Source: Hermodice carunculata (Eukaryota; Annelida; Polychaeta; Eunicida; Amphinomidae). From it: a stretch of DNA of 64,000 nucleotides. The notes beneath the pieces were generated by a model. That model saw only the letters and a program-made list of their open reading frames with translations. It did not search any database and was not told where the DNA came from. Positions within the stretch are counted from its first letter, which is position 1. Each line of letters opens with the position of its first letter. The translations under genes were made by a program, and so were the position numbers. Below are positions 22,585 through 34,857 of this stretch, in pieces. The stretch lies in the NCBI GenBank assembly GCA_964020975.1, contig OZ026619.1, positions 86,004,206 to 86,068,205 of the forward strand, written 5' to 3'.

Positions 22585-23335
22585 AGCATATAAAGTGCCG
22601 GAGGGTATTGTCGTCCCTTGCATCATCTGTCCATCCATCCATCTTGTCAACATTACCGCGATGTCTCAAAAAATATTCACTGTAGCTTTACCAAATTTTT
22701 ATCAGAGATGCACCTTATAATGGACCAGGTTCCTATTTAAAACCAGGTACCTCTGACTATTTGTAAACTTTTTATTAAACTTTTATTGTATTTAATTTAA
22801 GGCCGTCTGAGTGGAGTCAACCCTGATGACATTACCACAATATCTCAAAAAATATTGACCATAGGGTGACCAAATTTTTATCAGAGATGCATCTTATAAT
22901 GAACCAGGTTCCTGGATGAAACCAGCTTCCTTTTTATATTTATAACTTTTGTATAATATTTTAAAGTACAGCGAAAACTCATTATAATGACACCATCTGT
23001 CCCCTACGAAATGTGTCGGATAACTAAATATGTCAGATAAATGAGTCAAATAACAAAGGAATTAAACCTTTTCCCATGACAATTTATGTCATTATATTGA
23101 ATATGTCGAATATCTGAGTGTCGTTATGATGAGGTTTCACTGTATTTATTTCAAGGCCGTCTGAGTGGCGCACAATGTATCATAATATCTCAGCAAGGTT
23201 GCATCGCAGCTTCACCATGTATTTATCAGAGATGCACATTATAATGGACCACGTTCCTATTGAAAACCAGCTACCTCTCATTATTTTTAAACTTATGAAA
23301 CTTTTGAATTATTTATTTGAAGGCTTAACATTGTT
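22585..23335 (+). repeat. GCCGTCTGAGTGG tandem-unit family, copy 1
   Basis: Starts AAAGTGCCGGAGGGTATTGT and has three units of 171-179 bp, each with ATCTCAAAAAATATTSAC, CAGAGATGCA, TTATAATGGACCAGGTTCC and AAGGCCGTCTGAGTGG. A 174-bp pogo-like MITE (22969-23142) interrupts the second unit. Two other copies lie at 34.9 and 44.5 kb. Confidence 0.82.
22969..23142. mobile_element. pogo/Tigger-like MITE, 174 bp
   Basis: The left end CAGCGAAAACTCATTATAAT and the right end, read inward, CAGTGAAACCTCATCATAAC lie between TA dinucleotides (22967-22968 and 23143-23144). It shares CGAATATCTGAGTGTCGTTA-type sequence with the 52.9-kb copy. It sits inside a unit of the GCCGTCTGAGTGG family, which continues cleanly on both sides. 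Confidence 0.88.
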
Positions 23336-23540
23336 ACAACTAAATTGTGATGGGCCTGCATCAGTGACACAGTGCATTTATGCGTAGACAAAATCAAATG
23401 TATGCAAGGGATGTTTGATTATATGTCACGCATGACATGGAAAAACTATGATGAATGTAAACTAATATGGTACACCAGGTCGACCCTGGAAAGAGGCCTA
23501 GTGCATACTTTTGTGTGTGATGAATTCCCAATCAAACATA

Positions 23541-23721
23541 GAATAAATAGAATCTGGCATGGCTGGAGAGTGAGTTACCATTTTTCTCTCATTTGCGATC
23601 GCTGTTAATGGGAAAAATTAAGCGTGACCTTCGGTTACTCTTGATTTTCCACCAATAGTGATCCCTTGTGAGGAAAAAAATGGTAACTCACTCCTTGCCA
23701 TTCAAGATTCTCTGTATTCAG
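23541..23721. repeat. Inverted repeat, about 45-bp arms
   Basis: The left arm (about 23541-23590) contains GAGTGAGTTACCATTTTT and the right arm (about 23671-23721) its inverted copy AAAAATGGTAACTCACTC. Arms match with about eight differences around an 80-bp centre. Foldback or MITE-like; no clear target duplication. Confidence 0.75.
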
Positions 23722-23849
23722 AAGAGGATACATCCCAAGTTCAAGGGATTTATCTGGAATCCTGCTTTTTTAAATCCCGGAGCGAAGCGTAGGGATTTAA
23801 AAATGCAGGATTCCAGATAAATCACGAGAACAAGAGATGTATCCTTTTC
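23720..23849. repeat. Long hairpin, 58-bp arms, 13-nt loop
   Basis: The left arm 23720-23778 contains GATTTATCTGGAATCCTGC and pairs with 23792-23849 (GCAGGATTCCAGATAAATC) around the loop GGAGCGAAGCGTA. About nine mismatches in 58 positions. It abuts the inverted repeats on both sides. Confidence 0.85.
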
Positions 23850-24014
23850 ATACCATGTCTTCTTTGTTTTCATGAATATAAATGCATTTTAAAATGTATT
23901 CACCAAAGCAAATCAGTCTTGTGTTGAAATTTAGCCACGGAAAATTAAAGCAGGGATATATGTGTAAGCAGGTGACATACATATCCCTTGAGAAAACAAA
24001 GGAAGCATGGTATA
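23850..24014. repeat. Inverted repeat, 22-bp ends
   Basis: ATACCATGTCTTCTTTGTTT at the left matches the inverted AAACAAAGGAAGCATGGTAT at 23993-24014 with two or three differences. A second weaker hairpin (AGGGATATATG with CATACATATCCCT) lies inside. Confidence 0.7.
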
Positions 24015-24490
24015 ATCATGGTAAATGTTTATAAGATAGCATGCCAAGTGATAACAAAGCAAGGTTTTTGTAAACAAATGGTGTAAGAACGCAGCAGTAT
24101 GATTCCCTTTACTTCGAAGAGCACGCCGTCACAATTCAGGTGCCCTATCATGCACAAAAGACATCTATCAAGGAGATGTCAATACATGCACTATATGTTT
24201 ACACCAAAGATGCAGTTACACACAATAGATATCAATATGAATGATGAATATAGCACTACACAATGTATCAAATACTAATCCATTAGTACTTTAAATCGTT
24301 TGTGTCTCATATATATTTCAAAGCTGGCAATGTGTCATAGTTTATTGTATACCCCTTCTTAGTATGTATCTTGCATGAAGACATTATATTCATCAATATG
24401 AAACAGCAACATTTTTCACCATGTTTTGTACCATTTGTCTGCTCAGCACACTTGTACAGATTAGTTTGTCTCATATGATGTCCATTTTAA

Positions 24491-24732
24491 ATCTTTCAGT
24501 GCCATCTGCGACTAAAGTCGAATGACCTGAAACAAACTACTCTGAATTATCTAAGGGTGTTAGAGTGATATTTCTTGCAAAAAGACCGTTCATTCAAGTG
24601 GCAGCATGCCCATAATTGCATGGAATATAATAGTCGAGGTCAACAGCTTTCCTTGTCTCACTTTGAGTGCAATGTGCCCAAAGCATGCCAAGAAAAGCTG
24701 TTGGCTCAGTCCAGAATATGGCACTGAAAGAA
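24491..24732. mobile_element. TTAA MITE, family 2, 242 bp, inverted
   Basis: Flanked by TTAA on both sides. Starts ATCTTTCAGTGCCATCTGCG and ends TATGGCACTGAAAGAA. The CAACAGCTTTCC/AAAAGCTGTTGG pair is near the right end, so the element is inverted relative to 13.4 kb. Confidence 0.85.
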
Positions 24733-24949
24733 TTAAATGGCCTGTAATACTTGTATGTCGATCATCGTTACCGAAGGTCTGTTAGCCAACTTCTGTATAC
24801 TCTCCATGTATGTCTGTTACTGTCACTGCCTGCAGAAAATGAGGATCTGATAAAAGACTGATTTACACCTGGGATGTGTGCTTCCAAAACAAATTGGCTT
24901 TCTTGACATTAGAATGACATTAAACTGACGTTCAACAGGCACAATTTTT

Positions 24950-25030
24950 TATACTCCCCTGCAAGGGAAGCTTATGGGGTGTATACTGTTTTTGGCAAGT
25001 CTGAATGTCAATTTTTGACAATCTTACCGA
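24950..25030 (+). repeat. Left end of a hairpin-ended element (TATACTCCCC type)
   Basis: TATACTCCCCTGCAAGG folds back on GGGGTGTATA (24950-24985), followed by CTGTTTTTGG. It resembles the left ends at 18.7, 25.6, 38.5 and 42.9 kb. No matching right end was found. Confidence 0.45.
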
Positions 25031-25570
25031 GAAAAAATATCCCATGACTTCCAAAATAATGGACCTAGAACAGAACAACAGCTGCCCAGAGCTTCTGCCA
25101 CAAGATTCCATCAGGGAACACAAATATTCCAGCATAATGCATGTTCTGCTTAATAATGGGAACAATAAACATAAGTTAGACTATGATTTAACTTAAGATG
25201 TTTAAGGATGAGCAAAGTACTGCCAGGATTTTTAAGGGTGTAATTCAAAACCCCTTTTACCATGGTGTCACCAAACAACCCTTTAAGACACCCAATAGAG
25301 CTGGTATCAAAGTTATTCCTGTGGTTGCCATGGGAAAAGTAACTTGGCAGATATTTAAGTGCATAAATATTTTTATAAGGACAGAAAAACATTAATCTTA
25401 TATTATGTATTAAGTATGAACAGCAATAATTTAGAAAGTTGTGAATTTACTTTGTGTTGGTAACATTTCCATCAGTATTTGGTCACAATTATTATCATCT
25501 GGATTCCAGATTACGTTAATTTAATTTATTGTGGAAGCTGTAACAAGCACATACTGTAGGGGTTTTTTTT

Positions 25571-26067
25571 TGTCCCCCGCCACCGAAGGTGGCATAGGGG
25601 GACATAGAGTTAGTGAGGATAGTGGGCCTGCCGTCCGTCTGTCCGTCCGTTCGGGAGCATATCTTTAGAACCCTGAGATATAGAATAATGAAATTTATAC
25701 CAGAGATGCATCATACCATGGGCATGTGCACTATGTATTGTTTTTGACGTTGACATATTTTCAAGGTCACAGAGCCCAAGAACATATCCATTTTCCTGTA
25801 GAGCCTAAGAACATATCCATTTACGTGTGTCTGGCAGCATATCTCTAGAACCCTTAGAGATGGAATAATGAAATTTATACCAGAGATGCATCATACCAAG
25901 GACATGTGTGCCATATATTGTTTTTGACCTTGACCTATTTTCAAGGTCACAGGGCCCAAGAACATATCAATTTTTGTGCATCCAGACATGCTGTATACAT
26001 TGTATAGCCTTTTTCTGTATATTGTGGCGGAGGACATAGATCCTTTGGATCACTGTACACTTGTTTT
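25571..26067 (+). mobile_element. Helentron-like element with two 180-bp units
   Basis: The left end TGTCCCCCGCCAC also folds on GGTGGCATAGGGGGACA. The inverted copy GTGGCGGAGGACA lies at 26024-26036, followed by a perfect 5-bp hairpin GATCCTTTGGATC (26039-26051) and then CTTGTTTT (26060-26067). A run of GTCCGTCTGTCCGTCCGT precedes two units 180 bp apart (GCATATCT at 25657 and 25837), each with TGACSTTGAC and TTTCAAGGTCACAG. Non-autonomous. Confidence 0.7.
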
Positions 26068-26069
26068 GT

Positions 26070-27770
26070 GTTTTTTGTTGGTCATATATCTTTTTTCATT
26101 TCATCTGATATCCTCAGTAGCTGGGACTGGACGCCAGTCCTCACCCGTAGGTAATTCATACTCCCCACCAAGGGACCCAGGCATGATCATTATATTTTAT
26201 AACGTATTTATTGTGGGAGATACATTTCAGCAAATCTTGTATCTACTGCCTATTTTGATGCAAAACCTGTGCCCGAGAGTAGAAATTTTGACAGTAGAAG
26301 TAAATTGCGATCAATGCTTCCCGGGAGTGCGCCTGGGGTAGACATATATTTTGAATGCGTCCCCTCTCAGGTGCATTAGGACTGACCCGTGAGATTGGAG
26401 TAACCTGCTGTGAAGAAAACCATCACAGGGCTGAGGCAGATTTATGGCAGCTGATTGGAAGTATGTCCACAGAGCTGTAGTCATAACGCACTGTAATCAG
26501 GGTGCCAAATACAGACATTTTCCCGATGAAGAAAGCCGCATCCAGGGATAATTACACCCATGTTGTAGTAATGTGAGCTTAGAAGTCATCGCTGTCTTCT
26601 GGCGCAGACATTCTCTTGTGGGAGCATGCCCATGATTGGTACAAAGTGGTCAGTGGGATCAGTCGCTTTCGTAAGGGTTTCAGCTTGCTTAAAAAAAAAA
26701 TTGTACAATTCTTACTCGGTGAGTGTTTCAAAGGCCAGCTATAATATAGATCACATTGTTGTTCTGGTTGCTTGTGTTTACCCATGCTGAATAATCTAAT
26801 GGCTGGGGACAGCTATTTTCTCAGTTGGGTGCCTCTTGTTTGCTGTGACACGTCTGGTACACAATAAAGATGCACCACTGAATTGGATTCTGGTTTTTAT
26901 AATGTATGCTTCAAGAGCTTAACTGTTTATCAGTGACATGAGGGTACCTCAGGGAATAAGATATTGTTTATAAATTGTACAGCTCTTGTTCTGAAATCTA
27001 AAGGGATGTCTCTGGCATGTTTAATCATGGTTTGGTCCCTTGACAAGACTTGAAAGCATATTGCCATGAAAGATGTCTTTGCCCAGCTGTGGTGTTCGTC
27101 ACATGATGATGGGGAATCGTTTCATGCGACCATATTGTTGTGTTAGAGGCCAACATTGCAAGGCAATTGAGGGTCATATAGTTACCGATTCCCATTAATA
27201 TGATGGCCGTCAAATATCTCTCAAGGTTGTGTTGCTGGGATTTCAGATGCATTCCTTCATGACATTACCAAATTGAATTGTCTCTAATTTAGATATCAAG
27301 TCATGTAGTTTTTTCTACAACACAGCCAAGCAAATAGTATCCCTTTATCCAATAACCATGGAATCACAATCCAATATTACGTGCACGGAAAGGGAAAAAA
27401 AATACAAAAAAATCTAGTAATGGGTGAAAAATGGCTAAGATTGGTAAATGGCTTGAAATAACATTGTATATAGGAAAGAACGGGTCATGTAGGCAAGGTA
27501 AACTGCTGCGTGTTGTGTATATCTTTGTCGCAGGTGATGCATATGCAGGCAGCCATTAAGATGATTAAAGCAAGACCTGTTGCAAAGACTCCTTGGTGAA
27601 ACAACTCGTCCTATCATTTTTTGCCGATTGCTGCTTTAAAGCGAAACATGTACCATTGCTTGAGTTGCAACTTCGTAACGTTAATCTTGGTAAGACTTGA
27701 TTTAGGACAACATTATGTTGTAATGATGGGATTATCCCATTGTGGGTTTTCTGCTAGGTGTTCGTTTACA
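26070..27770. other. Unrecognised non-coding stretch
   Basis: Frames up to 120 codons lack recognisable domains. No repeat ends or tandem arrays were seen. Confidence 0.35.
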
Positions 27771-27773
27771 ATA

Positions 27774-27966
27774 CAGCGGTCCCTGCCTCGAGAAACCAGG
27801 GGTTATCATTTTGATGAGAAACCACATCTTGAAAGACCACCTCTTCAGGATACTTTGCCTAGCTCTCTTCATGCTGCTTATAGCTCCTATGAAAGACACT
27901 ATACCTGTATGGGCAGACCACACTTTTACCATCCCTAGCCATGGTCTATTGACATAGGTTTCCCTG
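27774..27966. mobile_element. TA-flanked MITE, CAGYGGTCC family, 193 bp
   Basis: Starts CAGCGGTCCCTGCCTCGAGA and ends GGTTTCCCTG, flanked by TA. It holds CTTGAAAGACCACCTC. The terminal repeats agree for about nine bases and then diverge. The two overlapping plus-strand frames here are within the MITE and not genes. Confidence 0.62.
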
Positions 27967-28085
27967 TACCTTTAAGCTCATTGCAAGCCTATTCGAGAGA
28001 GTTTCCATCCATGTTATGCACATCTTTGCACGGTGCTTCAGAGACGTGTAGACAAACACTTGTCCTCTCGTCCTGGTTGACTTAA

Positions 28086-28278
28086 CGCCTTCCCCGTCAA
28101 ATCACCCTGAAATGCCCAGACGTAAATTCATGTGCAATCTTTGATTGAGAATTGCGGATGAAACCTATGGGGACATCATGCACCAGGTCAACAGCTTTCC
28201 TAAGCATAAGTTGGGTTCCTTGCATCCAGCCTGCACTAAGGATAGCTGCTGACTCAGTTCTGCTTGATCCAGAAAGGG
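28086..28278. mobile_element. TTAA MITE, family 3, 193 bp
   Basis: TTAA on both sides; starts CGCCTTCCCCGTCAAATCAC and ends ATCCAGAAAGGG. Interior includes CATCATGCACCAGGTCAACA and CTGCACTAAGGATAGC. Confidence 0.8.
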
Positions 28279-28283
28279 TTAAC

Positions 28284-29338
28284 AATAATTTTTCTATAGC
28301 TACGTGCAGCAGCGCTTGTACTAGAAATATGCATCCTTGTCCTACATGTGTCGTTCAACTAACACTGGTTGTTAATATTTGATAAAATATATATTCTACC
28401 AAATATTGATTGGTTGTCAATATTTGATAAAATATATACATATTTTACCTAATGTTGACCACGGCCATCAGCTTTTGATGGCGGCTACCTGTATACACAT
28501 GTGTATTGCAAAGATTAGCTTTATCTCATTAACATGTAATATTACTCTGCTGAATACACTGGCCTGGGTCATTATAACCTCTGCTGTAAGTCAGTGTATT
28601 GCAGGACTTGTATGGCGTTGCTTAAGTATGGCTTTCAAGATGGTTAATAATATTTAATCAGACCCCACTGAACATAGGCATAAGTCATTGATCTATTTGA
28701 TTCACACATTGATTTTGTTTCATTGCGTTCGCTTACAGTAAGATTGGACGAACGTGTTTTAGGCTGACTCCTTAGAATGTTTCTTTAAAAAATGATCATA
28801 CCATTGTAACGGAATATTTTCCCCTCAGAAACACAGTCGGAAAATATGTGTTTTCCCTGGGGAGTGAATATTTGTTCCCACCCCTACAGTATACGGAGCT
28901 AATGTTCAGCAACTATTTGTTTCTACCCACAATCTGTTGATTGATTTTGTATGTGTACTATGTTTGCTTCTGAGTATTTTTTTTTTCATCTTATTTATGT
29001 TTTTGTATTAATTTTTTAGCTTACAAAATTTAGCTCAGCTAAGGTTAGCTTTGATAGTTTTTGCTTAGTTTATGTTCAATTTCTTCTTTTATTAAGCTTA
29101 TATACATGTAGTTCAGCAGAGCATAGGTTAATCATGGAAAATGTGTATTAAATATTCCCTAGTGTGAATATCAAATGCATAGAGTAAACTTAACTGATAA
29201 TACAAAGTGTGTGGTCAGGGAAGAAATATTCATACGGGGGAGAAACATTCCTGAATACATGTACTTATTTCTGGGGGCAACAAATATTCGTTCCAGCAAG
29301 AACTGATAATCAGTGAGAACAAATATTCTCTGACATCG
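28284..29338. other. Mostly unrecognised, one imperfect inverted repeat
   Basis: Near 28810-28872 GAATATTTTCCCCTCAG faces CTGGGGAGTGAATATT. Related ATATTCATACGGGGGAGAAA and ACAAATATTCGTTCC segments occur near 29225-29300, suggesting an old foldback element. No gene seen. Confidence 0.35.
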
Positions 29339-29340
29339 GT

Positions 29341-29430
29341 ATTAATCCTTTTCCCTCAGATAAAGACTGAATCAGCAGCTTTCATTGGTGTGAGTTGAAG
29401 CCTTAAAACCCATTGTGCCCAAAAGCAAGG
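29341..29430. mobile_element. TTAA MITE, family 1, fragment
   Basis: TTAATCCTTTTCCCTCAGAT, AAGACTGAATCAGCAGC and TTTCATTGGTGTGAG match the left end of the family. The remainder is lost. Confidence 0.5.
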
Positions 29431-29545
29431 TACTGATACAGGTATTTTGAATGGCAGTATTTCCACAAGGGGTTTTTCCAGAGAGTGCCAGGGATCCTTT
29501 TCTTTTCAGTTTTGAAGGTTTCCGGAGTTTTCAAGAGGGTCCCCC

Positions 29546-29592
29546 AGAGAGACAGAGACAGAGACAGAGACAGAGACAGAGAGAGAGAGACA
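29546..29592. repeat. (GAGACA)n microsatellite
   Basis: About six GAGACA hexamers grade into GA repeats. Confidence 0.9.
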
Positions 29593-29599
29593 CACATGG

Positions 29600-30780
29600 G
29601 AAGTTTCAGTCATGGGCCAAGTAACTCACATGTGTGTTCAGCAATGCTTTAGAAGTGAGTTAATGAATTGTGTCACTGTGGCAGTAACATTATATACATT
29701 CATAATTAAATTTATAATGCGTCAAAAAAAAAAAAAAAGAAATTAAAAGAGCTTGAAAGGAAAAAAGGAATTTTGTAATAAGCCATATATTTCAGATCAT
29801 TAAACTTTTATTTTTTCCTTTCATCCTAGAAAACATTTGTGGCTGTGCTCTCCAGTGGATCTCAGTATTGATCTGGGGCATAACTTGCACTCAGGTGCGT
29901 TAATAGAAACCCTGACAGGTCTTGTCAACATTATTGGATACTAAGTATTTTACATTAATGATGAAAATAAAGGTTAAAAAAAAAACCATTGGTGCAGATG
30001 GTATGTGACCAGGACGTGTGGGCGGTTTTGGTTGGTTTCACAAGGCACCCCATGCATTTTATTTTCTCGCAGAATATCGGATCCAGTTGCCAGGCTATGG
30101 TAACAATCAGTCACCACGATGTCAGCATACATGATGGAAAACTAAGGACAAGTTTTGTAACATTTGTGGGAATGAAGGATATTTATTGTAAATATATGCA
30201 GACTCCTCATATCAAGCTTTGTGATTGCTTGAAAAGCAGGGCCATGACTGTTTTAACAGTTTATGTGATCTACTTTGTTAATTCGGCAGGAGCTACATAT
30301 TTTGCCACGTTTGATGCAAGGATATGTTCACACATAGGGGTACTTCACGGTGGACAGAGCAGTGCTGCAGCTAATATGAAAGTCCCTCCCATAGTGTATC
30401 TGCCCAAGTCCACTTGAACAGACCATGATTTGTGGGCTCCTGTCTGAATTGAAACATCTATTTTCTTGTCTCATCAGGGGCATGGGGAACTTTTTACTTT
30501 GAATACAAAGTTTACAGTATTCGTGACTGCTGGTATTGTCGGTCAGGCAGGATAAACTTTGACTTTGATTAGCTCTGACTTTGTGAAATTCAAAGAGTCC
30601 ACAGCCAAATTGTTATCCATTGTACATATCAAGGTCTAGGGTCCCATACAACTGACCTTCGACTAAACTTTCCAGTTTCAGGAGACAAAGCTATCAACGG
30701 TAATATGTCAGATATAGTGGAGATGTTACGTGAAAGCGTCCTTCATCGTCCTGATCGTGTTAATTTGAAACCAAATGTAC
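29600..30780. other. Unrecognised stretch with a 142-codon frame
   Basis: A plus-strand frame at 29989-30417 is long for this window. It has no domain I recognise and no splice or promoter context that helps. I do not call it a gene. A-runs lie near 29728 and 29976. Confidence 0.3.
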
Positions 30781-30782
30781 TA

Positions 30783-30964
30783 CGGTGAAACCTGTCTTGA
30801 AAGACCACCTCCAGGGAGGACCAAATTATGGTCTCTCAAGACAGGTGGTCTCTCATAGGAGGTACAAATAACAATAAAAGTACCAATCACAGTATGTTGA
30901 AAAAAGTGGTCTTCCAAGGCAGGTGGTCTCTCATTGGAGTGGCCTCTCAAGACAGGGACCACTG
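30783..30964 (+). mobile_element. TA-flanked MITE, 182-bp AGACCACC family, copy 1
   Basis: Starts CGGTGAAACCTGTCTTGAAA (CAG changed to CGG) and ends CTCAAGACAGGGACCACTG, between TA dinucleotides. Additional GTGGTCTCTCA motifs lie inside. Nearly identical in sequence and equal in length to the copy at 32107-32288. Confidence 0.88.
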
Positions 30965-31027
30965 TATTGCTTTAAGAAAAAATAATAATGTTACTATCGG
31001 TACAACATTTTGGACAGACTGTGTAAG

Positions 31028-31584
<557 letters not shown>

Positions 31585-31825
31585 AATGTTGATTGATCCA
31601 TCGATAGACACTATGTGCTCTCTTCAGACACATTAGAAGGCAGATGGTAGACTCTGGTCCAAATTTTAAGGCCTAAGAGTCAAACACATGCGTCATTATA
31701 TATACATACATGTATCATGTGGATGGATCTCTTGTATGGTAATTCTTCAAAGTTGAGCAGGTACATTGTGCAGTGGACTTTCAGTACAACAGAGAGAGTA
31801 CCACTCCCTAAGGATAAGTAAGCCT

Positions 31826-32056
31826 TTCCTCCTTGCCTTGAGATTGAGTCAACAGCTCTCTTTGCCTGGGGTTAGGCACTTAGCATCCTACCAATGCCAC
31901 TGATAGCTTTTGACTGGGGGCATGTCATCTTGATATGTAGGTCTCATCAACAATTCTCAGTCAAGTTGTTTTTCATTATAATGTTGAATTTGCATAAAAC
32001 ATCTGAGTGGACATTTAACCACCAGCCAGTTTTGGCCAGTTCAAGTGGAAACACCC
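31826..32056. mobile_element. TTAA MITE, family 1, eroded ends
   Basis: Contains TTGAGATTGAGTCAACAGC, GGGGCATGTCATCTTGATA, CAACAATTCTCAGTCAAGTT and CAGCCAGTTTTGGCCAGTTC in family order. The TTAA flanks are no longer clear and a C-run has grown at the right end. Confidence 0.68.
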
Positions 32057-32106
32057 CCCCCCCCCAACACAAGATGAGCCTTACTCTGGGTTATGTATTA
32101 CATATA

Positions 32107-32288
32107 CAGTGAAACCTGTCTTGAAAGACCACCTCCAGGGAGGACCATATTATGGTCTCTCAAGATAGGTGGTCTCTCATAGGAGGTACAAATAACAAGA
32201 AAAGTACCAATCACAGTATGTTGAAAAAAGTGGTCTTCGAAGGCAGGTGGTCTCTCATTGGAGTGGTCTCTCAAGACAGGGACCACTG
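32107..32288 (+). mobile_element. TA-flanked MITE, 182-bp AGACCACC family, copy 2
   Basis: Starts CAGTGAAACCTGTCTTGAAA and ends TCTCAAGACAGGGACCACTG with TA on both sides. It differs from copy 1 at only a handful of positions. Confidence 0.92.
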
Positions 32289-32335
32289 TATTTGGCAGCA
32301 GTTTCATACCTATGGAGTTTTTGTTCTCGTTTTCA

Positions 32336-32364
32336 TCACGCTAGGTAAACCTAAACTAGCGTGA
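32336..32364. repeat. 9-bp hairpin
   Basis: TCACGCTAG pairs with CTAGCGTGA around an 11-nt loop. No downstream T-run or gene context, so no function is proposed. Confidence 0.6.
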
Positions 32365-32782
32365 AGAGCACCCCCAAAGCACTTTCTATGCAAGTCTAAC
32401 AGCCAAAGCACCTCTATGGTATTCTCTCCTAGAGATTCTTGCATAAGTTTGGAAGCCAGGGACAGGTGCATGTTACTGCAGGAGAAGACTCAAATTTCAG
32501 TATATTGAGGATCTGCAAAATGATGATACCATTTGTTCTGACAGCTATGATTCTGTATTATTAAAAGCCTCGCTAGAAATTCAGTTTCACCTTGACAAAA
32601 AGCTGCGCAGCCATCATGTTATATTCATTCAGGACTGACAATGTGTGGCAGGTGCATACTTCTTTGTCAAGAGCAGGGAATTCATTTTCTGGCCATAACA
32701 AAATTGCACATTTTATGGGTTATGATGTCTCCACCAGACCATGAAATATACCATGCTTGAGCTCTTTTCTCTCCAGGCTGAC

Positions 32783-32996
32783 CCAGACCACTGAGCCGGA
32801 GGTCAAATGTCTGCTTCAAACGGTTTTGACTTTCAACAGGAATAAAACAAATTTGTTAGAGAATTGTACATAAGACCTACCAAGATAACATGCCTATGCC
32901 TCGGGTCAACAGCTTTCCTTGGCGTGGGTTGGGTGCTTAATGCCCAAGCCGTGCCAAGGAAAGCTGTTGACTGCTTTAGTATAAGAGGGAAGGTTT
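32783..32996. mobile_element. TTAA MITE, family 1, eroded
   Basis: Contains GGTCAAATGTCTGCTTCAAA, GGGTCAACAGCTTTCCTTGG, CGTGGGTTGGGTGC and the inverted GTGCCAAGGAAAGCTGTTGA. The central palindrome is nearly intact, while both TTAA ends are worn. Confidence 0.7.
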
Positions 32997-32999
32997 TTG

Positions 33000-34060
33000 A
33001 GACTCTGTTGGCCTCTCGGGCTGGGAGAACGTGAGTTGCGGTACGTGTATGTGCAGTGATAAATGGAATCAATATGGGACTACATCTGTATATCATGCAA
33101 CATCCTACAGACTACTGGAGACTGATGGAGAAGATTGCGGGAAAATTGAGTTATGAAAGGCTTTGCAATTTCTATATATCTTTCGGTTTTCAGAGGGAGA
33201 GCTCCCTAAATGACATCTAGCAAACACATTGATCATATCGCAGCTTGTCTACTTCATCTGAGACATGTTTCCCCTGCAAACATTGTCGGTCACAATTTCA
33301 ACATCACCGGCCTTGTGTGATCTAACAATGTGTGCAGATGATTCCAAGGCAAGACTTGTCGGTGTTTGCTTGCTGTCAATTGGATGCTAATAGACCAGGA
33401 TATAAACCCCTCAGGGATGATGCATGTGATATGGCATGCTAGTTTTTGTGCCATGTATCGTAAGTTGAGTATGGACACCTGGATTTCTGTCATTCTTACC
33501 GGATCACTGTATTTAAATGCAGCCATTATCAGGGATGATCTACTTGTGTATGGAAATACATGTGCTTGCAGGGCTGGCTTTCTTGAGTGGCCGACAAAGC
33601 TCTTTCCGGATTCGGATCTTATGAACATCTTTATTTGGTTTTTGGTTTTTAAATGTGGGAGTTCGGATTTGATTAAGAAGGACTGTCGTGAAGTGACGTT
33701 TGTGTGGCTTCAGCAAAATAAATGGTAGTGGTTAGTTAAGTGTCATTTATATGCAGTGAGTATACCTGTGTGTAAATCTGCTGCAGAGACTGTGCGCACA
33801 TGTTACACATTGCAATTATGAGCAATTTGTTCCCCAAGGAAGAGAGATATAAGAACCATTGTCCTTTCACAGGCCGCTTGGCGTGGGACGAGTTCTGGCC
33901 AGAACTAAATTGCTGGCAGCAGTTTTACGATAAGTTGCAGTATTCAAATTCAGAAGTGACTTTAGCTAACACTTGTAACACATGTAAGGAGAAAAGTATA
34001 GTTTAATGGGTATTAGGGTGAAATGAAAACACCATGTAATATCAAAGGGCATAGTACTCT
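33000..34060. other. Unrecognised non-coding stretch
   Basis: A 120-codon plus-strand frame at 33366-33728 overlaps a 112-codon minus-strand frame. Neither shows a recognisable domain. Confidence 0.3.
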
Positions 34061-34857
34061 AATCACTATAGGTTCCCCCTAACCATCTTAAGTGTGTGTG
34101 TGTGAGAGGGAACCTATGGAAATTGGCCAAATTGATTTGGTACACATGGATCTTATAATGTCCTGTAAGGCCAAAATATTGATCTAATAAATCTACTTGT
34201 TTCGACAACTATTCCTTACCCAGCTGTACAGCTGAAGCATTTTGGGTCTCGTTTGGAAAACCCATATACATGTAGATGTGTGTGTGAGTTTGGACTCCCA
34301 AGGCTGTGGCAATTCACTTGCTCTGTTGACAATTGAGCCCACATGAACCTACCAGAAGTACCCACGTAATTTCCATCGACTGCCTTCCATAGCAATTAGC
34401 AAATGTTTGGGGCACAGCTGTCTGTTCAGTGACAGTAGACATCTGTACCTTAATCTGTATTGAGCGGAGACGCCCATGGTCTGTCAATGTCAGAAACTTG
34501 GTCAGATCACCTGCATAGTCTGCAGTCTGCATGAAGCTGTGGTCATTGGTCAGATTGGGGCTTAAGTTTGCTAATAAAGCTTGCTGTCATCTAATCAGGC
34601 AAAAATTAAAATTAAAAAAGAAAAAAAAGGAAAAGAAAAATTGTTTGCTCTTGTCATGTCATTTTGTGTGGTACATGTATCTATCTTGTGTGTGCAATTG
34701 ATAATTTTGTCTGTCATTGTGTGTGCGAACCATAATCACCATTGTTTTAGCCTTTCATTTTGTGTAGTAACCATTTTTGTTTTTCATTTTGTGTCCTGTC
34801 CATGATTGTGTCTTTTCATTCGCATACTTATCCATAATCTTGTCTTCATTTTTACTC

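Noticed and set aside
27621-27957. 105-codon plus-strand and overlapping minus-strand frames
   Set aside because: Mostly inside a TA-flanked MITE.
29989-30417. 142-codon plus-strand frame
   Set aside because: No recognisable domain or splice context; length is within what chance gives in 64 kb of this composition.
30783-30964. tRNA or snRNA gene from internal foldback
   Set aside because: No A/B box or cloverleaf; ends and TA flanks mark a MITE.
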